From NCBI GenBank assembly GCA_045593905.1, contig JAZNXL010000071.1:1-41067 (forward strand): DNA of 41,067 nucleotides, in the 5' to 3' direction. Below, piece after piece: positions 33,981 through 41,067 of this stretch. This stretch comes from RGIG9041 sp045593905 (lineage in GTDB: Bacteria; Bacillota; Clostridia; Oscillospirales; QAKW01). The position numbers were made by a program, and so were the translations under genes. The notes below the pieces were generated by a model that saw nothing but the letters and a program-made list of their open reading frames with translations, had not been told where the DNA came from and did not search any database. Each line of letters starts with the position of its first letter. Positions within the stretch are counted from its first letter, which is position 1.

Positions 33981-35129
33981 TTACGCCTTTATAGAATTTA
34001 AAATATAGTTTCTTGTTTGCTTATCAGCATATATTATTGACTCAATATCATTGCTATTATCAAAGCTTAAGCTGTTGATACAGTTGTCAATAATTTCGGG
34101 TATATCGGTAAATTTGATTTGTTCATCTAAAAACAGCGCTACTGCCTGTTCGTTAGCAGCATTCATAATCGTAGGATAAATACCGCCGAGTTTTGATGCT
34201 TTTACCGCAAGCTTTAAGCACTTAAACGTTTCAGTATCCGGTGCATCAAAGTTCAATGTTTTGCCAAAAAGCGAAAGATTGTGCTCGCCGCTTTCAACAC
34301 GATTTGGATATGTGAGAGCGTACTTGATAGGCAAATACATTTGAGGAACACCTAACTGTGCTATTACCGAGCCGTCATAAAACTCAACGGCAGAGTGAAC
34401 AATGCTCTCTCTATGAACAACAACCTCAACATCGTCAATATCAACATCAAAGAGCCATTTAGCCTCAATCATTTCAAGACCCTTATTCATAAGTGAAGCG
34501 CTGTCAATGGTTATTTTAGCACCCATTGACCAATTCGGATGCTTAAGAGCATCTTTGACAGTTACATTTTCTAACTGTTCTTTTTTCATTTTATAAAACG
34601 GACCACCCGACGCCGTTAATATTATTTTTTTGATTTTGTTGCCATCAGCGCCGTTTAAGCATTGAAAAATAGCACTATGTTCTGAATCTACAGGTATAAT
34701 TTCGGAACCGTACTCTTTTGCAAGCGGCATAATAATATGACCTGCACAAACAAGTGTTTCTTTGTTAGCAAGACCGATGCGTTTTTTCGCCTTTATAGCT
34801 TCAACCGTTGGAACAAGGCCTATCATACCCGACATAGCAGTAATTATAACCGAAGATTCGGGGTATTTTGCAACCTCGATATTCCCCTTTTCACCGCCAA
34901 TTACAGTAATATCTGTATCAGCCAAGCGAGTTTTGAGTTGTTCAGCCTTTTGTTCATTATAAACGCCAACAAGCTTAACACTAAATTCACGGGCTTGTTT
35001 TTCTAATAAATCAATATTATTAGCAGCACTAATGGCATTTACCTTAATGCCAAGGTCACGACAAACATTTAGAGTTTGTGTGCCGATAGAGCCGGTTGAA
35101 CCAAGAATAGAGATAGAGATATTATTCAT
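33981..35129 (-). CDS. dxr: 1-deoxy-D-xylulose-5-phosphate reductoisomerase
   Basis: The ATG at 35129 gives 382 residues starting MNNISISILGSTGSIG, right for DXR; an upstream start would add six odd residues and lie before the TTAGGTG site. The NADPH-binding GSTGSIGTQTL, the LANKETLVCAG, PVDSEHSAIFQCL and LTASGGPF segments, and the MNKGLEMIEAKWLFD block are all present. It makes MEP from DXP with NADPH and a metal ion. It follows cdsA by seven bases and precedes rseP. Confidence 0.97.
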   Translation of the reverse strand: MNNISISILGSTGSIGTQTLNVCRDLGIKVNAISAANNIDLLEKQAREFSVKLVGVYNEQKAEQLKTRLADTDITVIGGEKGNIEVAKYPESSVIITAMSGMIGLVPTVEAIKAKKRIGLANKETLVCAGHIIMPLAKEYGSEIIPVDSEHSAIFQCLNGADGNKIKKIILTASGGPFYKMKKEQLENVTVKDALKHPNWSMGAKITIDSASLMNKGLEMIEAKWLFDVDIDDVEVVVHRESIVHSAVEFYDGSVIAQLGVPQMYLPIKYALTYPNRVESGEHNLSLFGKTLNFDAPDTETFKCLKLAVKASKLGGIYPTIMNAANEQAVALFLDEQIKFTDIPEIIDNCINSLSFDNSNDIESIIYADKQTRNYILNSIKA

Positions 35130-35136
35130 ATAACAC

Positions 35137-35973
35137 CTAAAATACAAGCGGACTAACTGTGAGTAACAACATAAACATCGGTGAGATGAAAATTAAACTG
35201 TCAAGTCTATCAAGCACACCGCCATGACCCGGTAAGAGATTGCCAAAATCTTTTATACCAAAACTACGCTTGATATATGAGAAAGAAAAGTCACCGATTT
35301 GACCGACAAGACAACAAATTAAAGCGTAAATAATAACGGTAATTAAGTTAAACTCAATATCGGCAATTGATTGATAAATATAAAAGGCACCAACTGTTAC
35401 GGCAACACAAGTAAGTGTGCCGCCTATTGAACCTTCAAGCGATTTTTTAGGGCTGATGTTTGGTGAAAATCTATGTTTTCCAAATAAAACGCCAAACACA
35501 TAGGCAAATATATCGGTTGCCCAAGCAAAGCATACGATAGCTACTATTAAATAAAATAAACCATGTTCAAAGGTTCGTGTAAGAATAATTATGCTTGTTA
35601 AAAATGAAGTTATGACAACAGTTAAATAAATAGAAGACGCCGAGTCAAAAAACTTAACATCTTTAAACTTGTACATTGCAAAAATGTTAAACAAGTAAAC
35701 AAACACAACTGTAGCAATAGCATAACTAACAAAAAAGTTTGACACGATTGCGAACATAAGAGGAATTGCAACAGCATATAAAAGCGCTAAAGCAAATAGC
35801 ATTTTATGGCTTTTAATTTTTATAGCATTTAATGCTTCGTATACGCAAAATGCCGATAAAATAGAGATGGTTATTTCAAAAGCAAAAGGAAATAATGACG
35901 ATAAAACAATAGCGCCAAAAATTATAAAAATAAAGATTGAAGTAAATGCTCTTGTTAAAAAGTTTTTAATCAT
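35137..35973 (-). CDS. cdsA: Phosphatidate cytidylyltransferase
   Basis: This 278-residue polytopic membrane protein (about eight hydrophobic segments) ends with the CDP-diglyceride synthase signature KRSFGIKDFGNLLPGHGGVLDRLDSL. It makes CDP-diacylglycerol from phosphatidate and CTP. DIFAYVFGVLFGKHRFSPNISPKKSLEGS is also typical. It overlaps the uppS stop by four bases (ATGA) and leads into dxr. Confidence 0.96.
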   Translation of the reverse strand: MIKNFLTRAFTSIFIFIIFGAIVLSSLFPFAFEITISILSAFCVYEALNAIKIKSHKMLFALALLYAVAIPLMFAIVSNFFVSYAIATVVFVYLFNIFAMYKFKDVKFFDSASSIYLTVVITSFLTSIIILTRTFEHGLFYLIVAIVCFAWATDIFAYVFGVLFGKHRFSPNISPKKSLEGSIGGTLTCVAVTVGAFYIYQSIADIEFNLITVIIYALICCLVGQIGDFSFSYIKRSFGIKDFGNLLPGHGGVLDRLDSLIFISPMFMLLLTVSPLVF

Positions 35974-36707
35974 ATACCGCCAAATCTCCTGTTTCTGTTT
36001 TGATAATCATATATAGCTTGTTCTAAATGCTTGGGTTTAAAGTCAGGCCATAAAACGTCTGCATACCAAAATTCAGCATAGGCACTTTGCCAAAGCAAAA
36101 AGTTTGAAAGCCGTTTTTCACCACTCGGTCTGATGACAAGGTCAACCTCATTAAACTCGGGATAATAAAGGTTATCACTTATCAGTTCGGTGTTAATATC
36201 GTCAATAGATATTTCGCCGTTTTTATAAAGCACAGAGATATTTTTAACTGCATTGCAAATTTCTTGCTGACCGCCGTAATTAAGCGCAATATAAAGCGTA
36301 GTATCGGTAAAATCGGCTGTAACCTTAGTTATCTCATCCATCTTTTTAATGAGTTCAGGCTTAATTTTTGACCTGTCACCTAAAAATCTGATTCTGACTT
36401 TATGAATTACAAACTCGGTCATTGCCTCGTCTATCATTTGTTCAAGAAGCTGCATAATTTTTTCAATTTCTTCTGCGGGACGTTTCCAGTTTTCAGTAGA
36501 AAACGCATATACTGTGAGGTTTTTAAGCCCCATGTCTTTAGCGTAAAACACTATTGTTTTAAAAGTTTTTACACCAACAGCATGTCCCGCAGTACGAGGA
36601 AGACCCCTGAGCTTTGCCCAGCGGCCGTTACCATCCATTATTATGCCGACGTGATTTGGCAAATTGTCTCTGTCGGCTTTGTTTTTATATTTTTTAAAAG
36701 ATAGCAA
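35970..36707 (-). CDS. uppS: Undecaprenyl diphosphate synthase (UppS)
   Basis: The 245-residue cis-prenyltransferase has GIIMDGNGRWAK with D25 binding magnesium, GHAVGVKTFK, LTVYAFSTENW and the SARPSG-like VIRPSGEKRLSNFLLWQSAYAEF. It makes the C55 lipid carrier for peptidoglycan. The start is a TTG at 36707 with AGGAG six bases upstream. It follows frr by nine bases and overlaps cdsA. Confidence 0.95.
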   Translation of the reverse strand: MLSFKKYKNKADRDNLPNHVGIIMDGNGRWAKLRGLPRTAGHAVGVKTFKTIVFYAKDMGLKNLTVYAFSTENWKRPAEEIEKIMQLLEQMIDEAMTEFVIHKVRIRFLGDRSKIKPELIKKMDEITKVTADFTDTTLYIALNYGGQQEICNAVKNISVLYKNGEISIDDINTELISDNLYYPEFNEVDLVIRPSGEKRLSNFLLWQSAYAEFWYADVLWPDFKPKHLEQAIYDYQNRNRRFGGI

Positions 36708-36716
36708 TATAAACTC

Positions 36717-37271
36717 CTATACAGACATAATTTCTTTGTCTTTTTGTGAAACTATGGCATCGATTTCTTTGATATATTTGTCGGTAAGTTTTTGAATATC
36801 TTCCTCAGTTGCTTTAAGGTCATCTTCGGTGATTTCGTGATTTTTTTCCATCTTTTTGTACTTGTCGATAAAATCACGTCTAATGTTACGGATTGCAACT
36901 TTACTATCTTCGCCGTATTTTTTACAGTCTTTGCTAAGCTCACGTCTACGTTCTTCTGTGGGCTGCGGGAATAAAAGGCGGATAACCTTACCGTCGTTTT
37001 GGGGATTGATACCAATATCAGAAGTTTGAATTGCTTTTTCAATTTCTTTTAAGAGTGAAGCATCCCAAGGTTGAATAACAAGCATTCTCGGTTCAGGTAC
37101 GCTAACAGCGGCAACCTCGCTGATTTTTGACATTGTACCGTAGTATTCAACACGAAGTTTATCTAAAACTGCGGGGTTTGCACGACCTGCTCTTAATGTG
37201 TGAAGCTGTTCGTTAAGTGAATTGATGGCTTTTCCCATCTTTTGTTCGATTTCGGGATAGTTATTCGGCAT
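36717..37271 (-). CDS. frr: Ribosome recycling factor
   Basis: The ATG at 37271 gives 184 residues, the normal length; the longer in-frame reading would extend 28 residues into pyrH. AAGGAGG lies just upstream, inside pyrH, encoding a KGG of that protein. Motifs are ALRAGRANPAVLDKL-type (LHTLRAGRANPAVLD), VPEPRMLVIQPWD and the C-terminal KKMEKNHEITEDDLKATEEDIQKLTDKYI helix. RRF with EF-G splits post-termination ribosomes. It overlaps pyrH by 11 bases. Confidence 0.96.
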   Translation of the reverse strand: MPNNYPEIEQKMGKAINSLNEQLHTLRAGRANPAVLDKLRVEYYGTMSKISEVAAVSVPEPRMLVIQPWDASLLKEIEKAIQTSDIGINPQNDGKVIRLLFPQPTEERRRELSKDCKKYGEDSKVAIRNIRRDFIDKYKKMEKNHEITEDDLKATEEDIQKLTDKYIKEIDAIVSQKDKEIMSV

Positions 37272-37995
37272 GTGTAGTTCCTCCTTTATGAACGATTGTA
37301 CCAATTTTTTCTCCTTTAAGTGCTCTGATAATATTATCAGGGTCTGAAAGGTCAAATACTAATATCGGGATATTGTTTTCGTTGCACATTGCAGCAGCAG
37401 GCATATCCATAACCTTTAATTCATCTTTAAGCACATCGATAAAGCTGAGCTCTGAATATTTTTTTGCATTTGGGTCTTTTTTGGGGTCAGCGGTATAAAC
37501 ACCGTCAACATTTGTTGCTTTAAAAATAATATCAGCGTCAACTTCAGCCGCGCGAAGTGCAGCGCAGGTGTCGGTTGAAAAGAACGGGTTACCCGTACCG
37601 CAACCAAAAATTACAACACGGTTTTTCTCGAGGTGTCTTACTGCTTTGTTTCTGATATACGGTTCAGCGATTTGACGCATTTCGATAGCAGTTTGAACAC
37701 GGGCATCAACACCAACCTGTGTTAAGCCGTCAAGAAGTGTGAGTGCGTTCATGGCAGTAGCTAACATACCAATATGGTCAGCTCTTGTTCTGTCCATATG
37801 TTGATTACTGCGTCCGCGCCAATAGTTACCGCCGCCGACAACGATTGTAATTTGTGCGCCTAATTCAACGCATTTTTTGATTGTTGAGGACACTTTTAAA
37901 ACGTAGTCAAAATCGATACCGGAATTTTTTTCTCCGGCAAGAGCCTCGCCGCTGAGCTTTAATAGTATTCGTTTGTAAACCAAATCTTTACTCAT
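37261..37995 (-). CDS. pyrH: UMP kinase
   Basis: The 244-residue amino-acid-kinase-fold enzyme has KLSGEALAG, IVVGGGNYWRGR, MDRTRADHIGMLATAMNAL, GCGTGNPFFSTDTCAALRA and ATNVDGVYTADPKKDPNAKK, all UMP-kinase hallmarks. It makes UDP from UMP and is usually regulated by GTP/UTP. It heads the long upper operon: a promoter lies about 30 bases upstream and GGAG precedes the ATG. Confidence 0.97.
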   Translation of the reverse strand: MSKDLVYKRILLKLSGEALAGEKNSGIDFDYVLKVSSTIKKCVELGAQITIVVGGGNYWRGRSNQHMDRTRADHIGMLATAMNALTLLDGLTQVGVDARVQTAIEMRQIAEPYIRNKAVRHLEKNRVVIFGCGTGNPFFSTDTCAALRAAEVDADIIFKATNVDGVYTADPKKDPNAKKYSELSFIDVLKDELKVMDMPAAAMCNENNIPILVFDLSDPDNIIRALKGEKIGTIVHKGGTTHAE

Positions 37996-38026
37996 ATTGG
38001 TTCTCCAATCTATAGTTATTTATTAT

Positions 38027-38055
38027 ATAATATATAATTTTAGTTAATTTGTAAA
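38027..38055 (-). promoter_or_regulatory. Sigma-A-type promoter for the pyrH operon
   Basis: On the minus strand TTTACA (38055-38050), 17 bases and TATTAT (38032-38027) precede pyrH; each hexamer is one base off consensus. The start would fall about 25 bases before the pyrH ATG. It lies just after the rluD terminator, in the 102-base gap that holds nothing else. Confidence 0.65.
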
Positions 38056-38071
38056 TACTTATATATTAAAT

Positions 38072-38099
38072 AAAAAAATAAAAGCCGCAAAAGCGGCTT
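38072..38099 (-). terminator. Rho-independent terminator of the ylmH-divIVA-lspA-rluD operon
   Basis: The stem AAGCCGC (38082-38088) pairs with GCGGCTT (38093-38099) around a four-base loop, followed in the minus direction by a long U-rich run. The 5' arm includes the last two bases of the rluD stop codon TAA (38098-38100). Its GCCGC/GCGGC core resembles that of the glnN terminator. Confidence 0.85.
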
Positions 38100-39033
38100 A
38101 AATTAACGATATTTTTTGCAGTAAATTGGTAAAATAGCTTGGTAATTCACTGTCAAAAAGCATATATTCATTTGTTCTTGGGTGTATAAAGCCAAGAGTT
38201 TTAGCGTGCAAGCACTGACCCTCAAAATTTAATTTGATTTTACTGATTTCGTTACCGTAAACTGTATCACCTACAATAAAGTGTCCTATCGTCGACATAT
38301 GCACTCTTATTTGGTGAGTTCTACCTGTTTCAAGGTTGCATTTTACATGGCAAAAACCGTTGTATCTTGCAATCACCTTGCAGTGCGTAACGGCGTTTTT
38401 GGTCGAATTACTGTTGCACGACATCTTTTTTCTATCAATCTTGTGTCTGCCGATTGGCATATCAATAGTAAGCTCGTCGTCTTTTAAATTGCCGTAAACT
38501 ATAGCCTGATATTCTCTCGTACAAGAGTGGTCTTTAAACTGCAGCGCAAGTGCGTTATGAGAAAAATCATTTTTTGCGACAACTAAAAGACCGCTTGTGT
38601 CTTTGTCAATTCTATGTACAATTCCAGGACGCATAACACCATTAATACCCGAAAGTGACCCTTTACAATGATGTAAAAGAGCGTTTACTAGTGTACCGCT
38701 ATAATTACCTGCAGCGGGATGCACAACCATACCTTTTGGTTTATTAACAACAATTAAATCGTCGTCTTCATAAAAAATTTCAAGAGGTATATCTTCAGGT
38801 GTAGCCTCATATTCTTTAATTTCGGGCAAAACAATTTCAATATTGTCGCCTGCCTTGGCTTTATAGTTTTTCGAAACAGTAATTCCATTTACAGTAATAT
38901 TTCCGTTATCGATTAAAGACGTAATTTTACTTCTTGAAAAATCAGCGCAATATAAACAAAGCAGTTTATCTAAACGAGTTAAACTGCTTTGTTCATCAAC
39001 TATAAAATTTAAAGTATTATCGTTATTGCACAT
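38098..39033 (-). CDS. rluD: 23S rRNA pseudouridine synthase, RluD/RluA family
   Basis: The 311-residue protein has an N-terminal S4 domain (about 15-75) and a RluA-type catalytic domain with VVNKPKGMVVHPAAGN, the catalytic HRIDKDTSGLLVVAK (D143), and LETGRTHQIRVHMSTIGHFIVGD. It isomerises uridines in rRNA, most likely helix 69 of 23S. It overlaps lspA by 11 bases, and its stop is inside the terminator hairpin. The exact target cannot be decided from sequence alone. Confidence 0.92.
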   Translation of the reverse strand: MCNNDNTLNFIVDEQSSLTRLDKLLCLYCADFSRSKITSLIDNGNITVNGITVSKNYKAKAGDNIEIVLPEIKEYEATPEDIPLEIFYEDDDLIVVNKPKGMVVHPAAGNYSGTLVNALLHHCKGSLSGINGVMRPGIVHRIDKDTSGLLVVAKNDFSHNALALQFKDHSCTREYQAIVYGNLKDDELTIDMPIGRHKIDRKKMSCNSNSTKNAVTHCKVIARYNGFCHVKCNLETGRTHQIRVHMSTIGHFIVGDTVYGNEISKIKLNFEGQCLHAKTLGFIHPRTNEYMLFDSELPSYFTNLLQKISLI

Positions 39034-39538
39034 CTTTATTTATATCGCTTTCTTTACTGTAAAAGAAAAGATAGTAAACCAAAAACATTATTGTGCCAAA
39101 AGTGACAAAAATATCTGCAACATTGAAAATAAAATCAAAATATCTTATTTGAAACTGAAAAAAGTCAATAACCTCCCCAAAACAGAGCCTGTCAATCATA
39201 TTTCCAATTCCGCCGGCGAGTATAAAAACAAGAGAAACATCAGCAAAAATGCTGTTAAAAACTCTTTTAAAAAGCAAGTAAATTACTGCAATAATCACAA
39301 CAGTTGTAACCGAAATAAACACCCATCTTGCATTTGCAAAAAGCCCAAGGCCTGCGCCTTTATTACGAACATAGTAAAGGTTAAAAAAGCCTTTTAATAG
39401 CGGTATTTCGTCATGTAATTGCATGTTTTTATCAACTAAAAACTTTGTTAATTGGTCAACAAAAACAATCAATATTGTTGCAATTATCCATAAAAAATTG
39501 CGAATGATTTGTTTAGAATTAGAGAATGTTTTTATCAA
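39023..39538 (-). CDS. lspA: Lipoprotein signal peptidase (signal peptidase II)
   Basis: The 171-residue protein has four membrane helices (about 14-34, 70-90, 98-115, 142-162). It carries the family motifs VDQLTKFLV, VRNKGAGLGLF (usually NxGAAFG), GGIGNMIDRLCFGEVIDFFQ and FNVADIFVTFG. The catalytic aspartates are D125 and D142. It cleaves prolipoproteins before the lipidated cysteine. The start is a TTG at 39538 with AAAGGG eight bases upstream. ileS, often its neighbour in Bacillus, is absent. Confidence 0.95.
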   Translation of the reverse strand: MIKTFSNSKQIIRNFLWIIATILIVFVDQLTKFLVDKNMQLHDEIPLLKGFFNLYYVRNKGAGLGLFANARWVFISVTTVVIIAVIYLLFKRVFNSIFADVSLVFILAGGIGNMIDRLCFGEVIDFFQFQIRYFDFIFNVADIFVTFGTIMFLVYYLFFYSKESDINKDVQ

Positions 39539-39550
39539 TTTACGCGCCCT

Positions 39551-40423
39551 TTATTTATCGTCAGTTATATCAAAATCAGTGCCAAACTTAAGGTCTTTGA
39601 ACTTAAAATTACGTTCAAAAGCGTTCTCGTCAACAACCGGAGTAGCTGTTTTTTCTATAACAAATTCAGCTGTTTTTTCGTTTTGATTTTCTTCTTCAAC
39701 AACTTTTGCTTTAATATCATCAACAACAATTGTGTTACTGGTAACTACAGGTTGATCTTCTACCACAACAGGTTGCTCAACAACGTTTTCAACTTCAGGT
39801 AAAGTCTCTTCTATGTATTCAGACTGTTGTTCGGGCAACTCTTTAGCAACCTCTTCGGGTTCAGCCTCTTTTTGCTTAAAATCAGGAAGCTTTGAAATAG
39901 AATTAAGATGTTGTTCGTAAAGCTTTAACAACATTTCTTTAAAATCAGATACTTCTTTTTTAAGAGCATTAAGAGATTGTTCTTCATCGTCTTGCATTTT
40001 TTTGAGTTCAGAAATTTTTAGAGCTGTTGCAAGTTCGCACTCTTTAATTTGAGCCTCTGACTCTTTTTTAACCTTACTCATAATGTTCTGAGCTTCAAGC
40101 TCGGCATTTTTAACAATGAGTTCAGCTTTTTCGCGAGCAGCGGTTTCAATCTCTTTTTCTCTTCTTTCGATTTCGCGCAAAGAGGTTTCATTAAGCTTTT
40201 CAGCATTTATAATAGCAGTTTTTAAAAACTGCTCGTCTTTTTGATAATCTTCGATTTTTTGAACACAAAGCTTTAACTTTTCGATAAGTTCAGCCTTTTC
40301 TTCAAAGAGTTTTTGATAATCGTTGCAAACAGCCGCAAAAAACTCGTCTACTTGTTCACGTTTATATCCGCCAAGTACACTAAGTTCAAATTGTTCATTT
40401 TTAATTTCTTCAGGTTTAAGCAT
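39551..40423 (-). CDS. divIVA: DivIVA-domain protein
   Basis: The 290-residue protein has the membrane-binding DivIVA N-terminus with LGGYKREQVDEFFAAV, then a long coiled coil (about 35-190) rich in Glu/Lys. The C-terminal quarter (about 200-265) is a low-complexity acidic, valine- and glutamate-rich stretch (EEVAKELPEQQSEYIEETL...). DivIVA binds curved membrane at poles and septa and organises division or growth. Its ylmH-divIVA-lspA-rluD neighbourhood supports the assignment. The tail makes it longer than the Bacillus protein of about 164 residues. Confidence 0.9.
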   Translation of the reverse strand: MLKPEEIKNEQFELSVLGGYKREQVDEFFAAVCNDYQKLFEEKAELIEKLKLCVQKIEDYQKDEQFLKTAIINAEKLNETSLREIERREKEIETAAREKAELIVKNAELEAQNIMSKVKKESEAQIKECELATALKISELKKMQDDEEQSLNALKKEVSDFKEMLLKLYEQHLNSISKLPDFKQKEAEPEEVAKELPEQQSEYIEETLPEVENVVEQPVVVEDQPVVTSNTIVVDDIKAKVVEEENQNEKTAEFVIEKTATPVVDENAFERNFKFKDLKFGTDFDITDDK

Positions 40424-40434
40424 TCCTATTCTCC

Positions 40435-41067
40435 CTATACATATTTTAAAATTTTAATTTTAATTCTATCTTTTTTTGTTAACCCCAACTGTGAGTCAAC
40501 AATGAATTTACCATATTTTCGTATTGATAAAATATCGCCATCGTTAACAATTTTATCTTTTTTAACACATTGCAAGGAATTAATAAAAACAACGCCCTGC
40601 TCAATGAGCTGTGTAGCTTTTGACCTTGAAGAGTTAATAACTTCGCTCACAATACAATCGAGTCGCATTGAAGAAACAATCAGTGAAATTTCTTCAAAAC
40701 GAGGTTTTATTGAAATAGCATCATATACAGTTTCAAGTTTAACAGGATACCTTGAAATAGAACTCAAATTTGTAATTATGTAATCGGCAATACTGCTTAT
40801 AACAAAAATATAGCATTTATTATCGCCAAAAATTATATCACCAACTAATTCGCGCTTTATTCCAAGTGACATTAACGCACCAAGAACACTTTGATGCGAA
40901 ATATTATAATCACTTTTAAATTCAAAACTTAAAGCAGTAATAGGAAACGAGCACTCTGACTCATTGCTTACGCCAAAAGCCAAAACTGTTCTATCGGCGT
41001 TTTCATTACCGCCATAAAAACAAAACTGAATATCGCATTTTTTAAAGTAACTAAGAGCAATTGAGCG
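40435..41067 (-). CDS. ylmH: YlmH-type S4-domain RNA-binding protein, C-terminal part (5' end outside window)
   Basis: The frame is open to the window edge, giving 210 visible residues starting RSIALSYFKKC; the true start is outside. A TTG at 40983 is internal, because the residues before it, FYGGNENADRTV, match the conserved FYGG-DAER region of YlmH. A central domain is followed by a C-terminal S4 domain (RLDCIVSEVINSSRSKATQLIEQG). YlmH-like proteins bind RNA or ribosomes, and Bacillus YlmH has been linked to ribosome rescue/quality control. The next gene is divIVA, as in Bacillus ylmH-divIVA. Confidence 0.9.
   Translation of the reverse strand, partial: RSIALSYFKKCDIQFCFYGGNENADRTVLAFGVSNESECSFPITALSFEFKSDYNISHQSVLGALMSLGIKRELVGDIIFGDNKCYIFVISSIADYIITNLSSISRYPVKLETVYDAISIKPRFEEISLIVSSMRLDCIVSEVINSSRSKATQLIEQGVVFINSLQCVKKDKIVNDGDILSIRKYGKFIVDSQLGLTKKDRIKIKILKYV

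Noticed and set aside
40313..40783. A 156-codon plus-strand frame across divIVA and ylmH
   Set aside because: It spans two convincing minus-strand genes and their junction, and its hydrophobic, low-complexity product looks like an antisense shadow.
1..41067. CRISPR array, insertion sequence, prophage or toxin-antitoxin pair
   Set aside because: No spaced direct repeats, transposase, integrase or small toxin-like pair was found; genes are tightly packed housekeeping genes.
1..41067. Alternative genetic code (UGA reassignment)
   Set aside because: TAA, TAG (stp, yicC) and TGA (nadK, dxs, uppS) all end intact proteins of family length, so the code is standard.

Overview
This is a low-G+C Firmicutes chromosome segment, most likely from an anaerobic member of the class Clostridia. 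Evidence for this is the Gram-positive replicases PolC and DnaE side by side, PrkC/Stp, RemA, WhiA, DivIVA/YlmH, a long type III glutamine synthetase (GlnN), sigma-A-type promoters and strong AGGAGG ribosome binding sites. All three stop codons are used, so the genetic code is standard. Every gene lies on the minus strand, so transcription runs from high to low coordinates. There is no gap over 300 bases, and I saw no transposon, prophage, CRISPR array or defence island.

In transcription order the layout is as follows. (1) 41067-38098 holds ylmH (5' end outside the window), divIVA, lspA and rluD, closed by a terminator that overlaps the rluD stop codon. (2) 37995-21235 runs from a promoter near 38030-38055 through pyrH, frr, uppS, cdsA, dxr, rseP, ispG, polC, murB, whiA, dnaE, pfkA and tRNA-Leu(CAA), to a terminator abutting the tRNA 3' end. 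The tRNA also has its own promoter. (3) 21120-19030 is glnN alone, with a near-perfect promoter and its own terminator. (4) 18923 to position 1 runs from a promoter near 18952-18981 through yicC, remA, gmk, rpoZ, priA, def, fmt, a YugP-type zinc protease, rsmB, rlmN, stp, prkC, nusB, a TsaD/Kae1-like paralogue, xseA, xseB, ispA, dxs, tlyA, nadK and argR (3' end outside). Neighbouring genes here are separated by at most about 30 bases and many overlap by 1, 4 or 8 bases.

The gene content is core: nucleotide metabolism (pyrH, gmk, nadK), translation and ribosome maturation (frr, rlmN, rsmB, rluD, tlyA, fmt, def), replication and restart (polC, dnaE, priA, xseAB), and envelope and isoprenoid synthesis (dxs, dxr, ispG, ispA, uppS, cdsA, murB, lspA, rseP). 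Regulatory genes are prkC/stp, remA, whiA, argR and nusB. Two usually separate conserved clusters appear joined in each of the long operons, and several usual neighbours (rapZ, coaBC, folD, rsgA/rpe/thiN) are absent from their customary places.

I found no convincing new system. The best candidate for undescribed biology is the TsaD-like ATPase-fold protein between nusB and xseA. The other findings concern operon architecture and start-codon or terminator overlaps.
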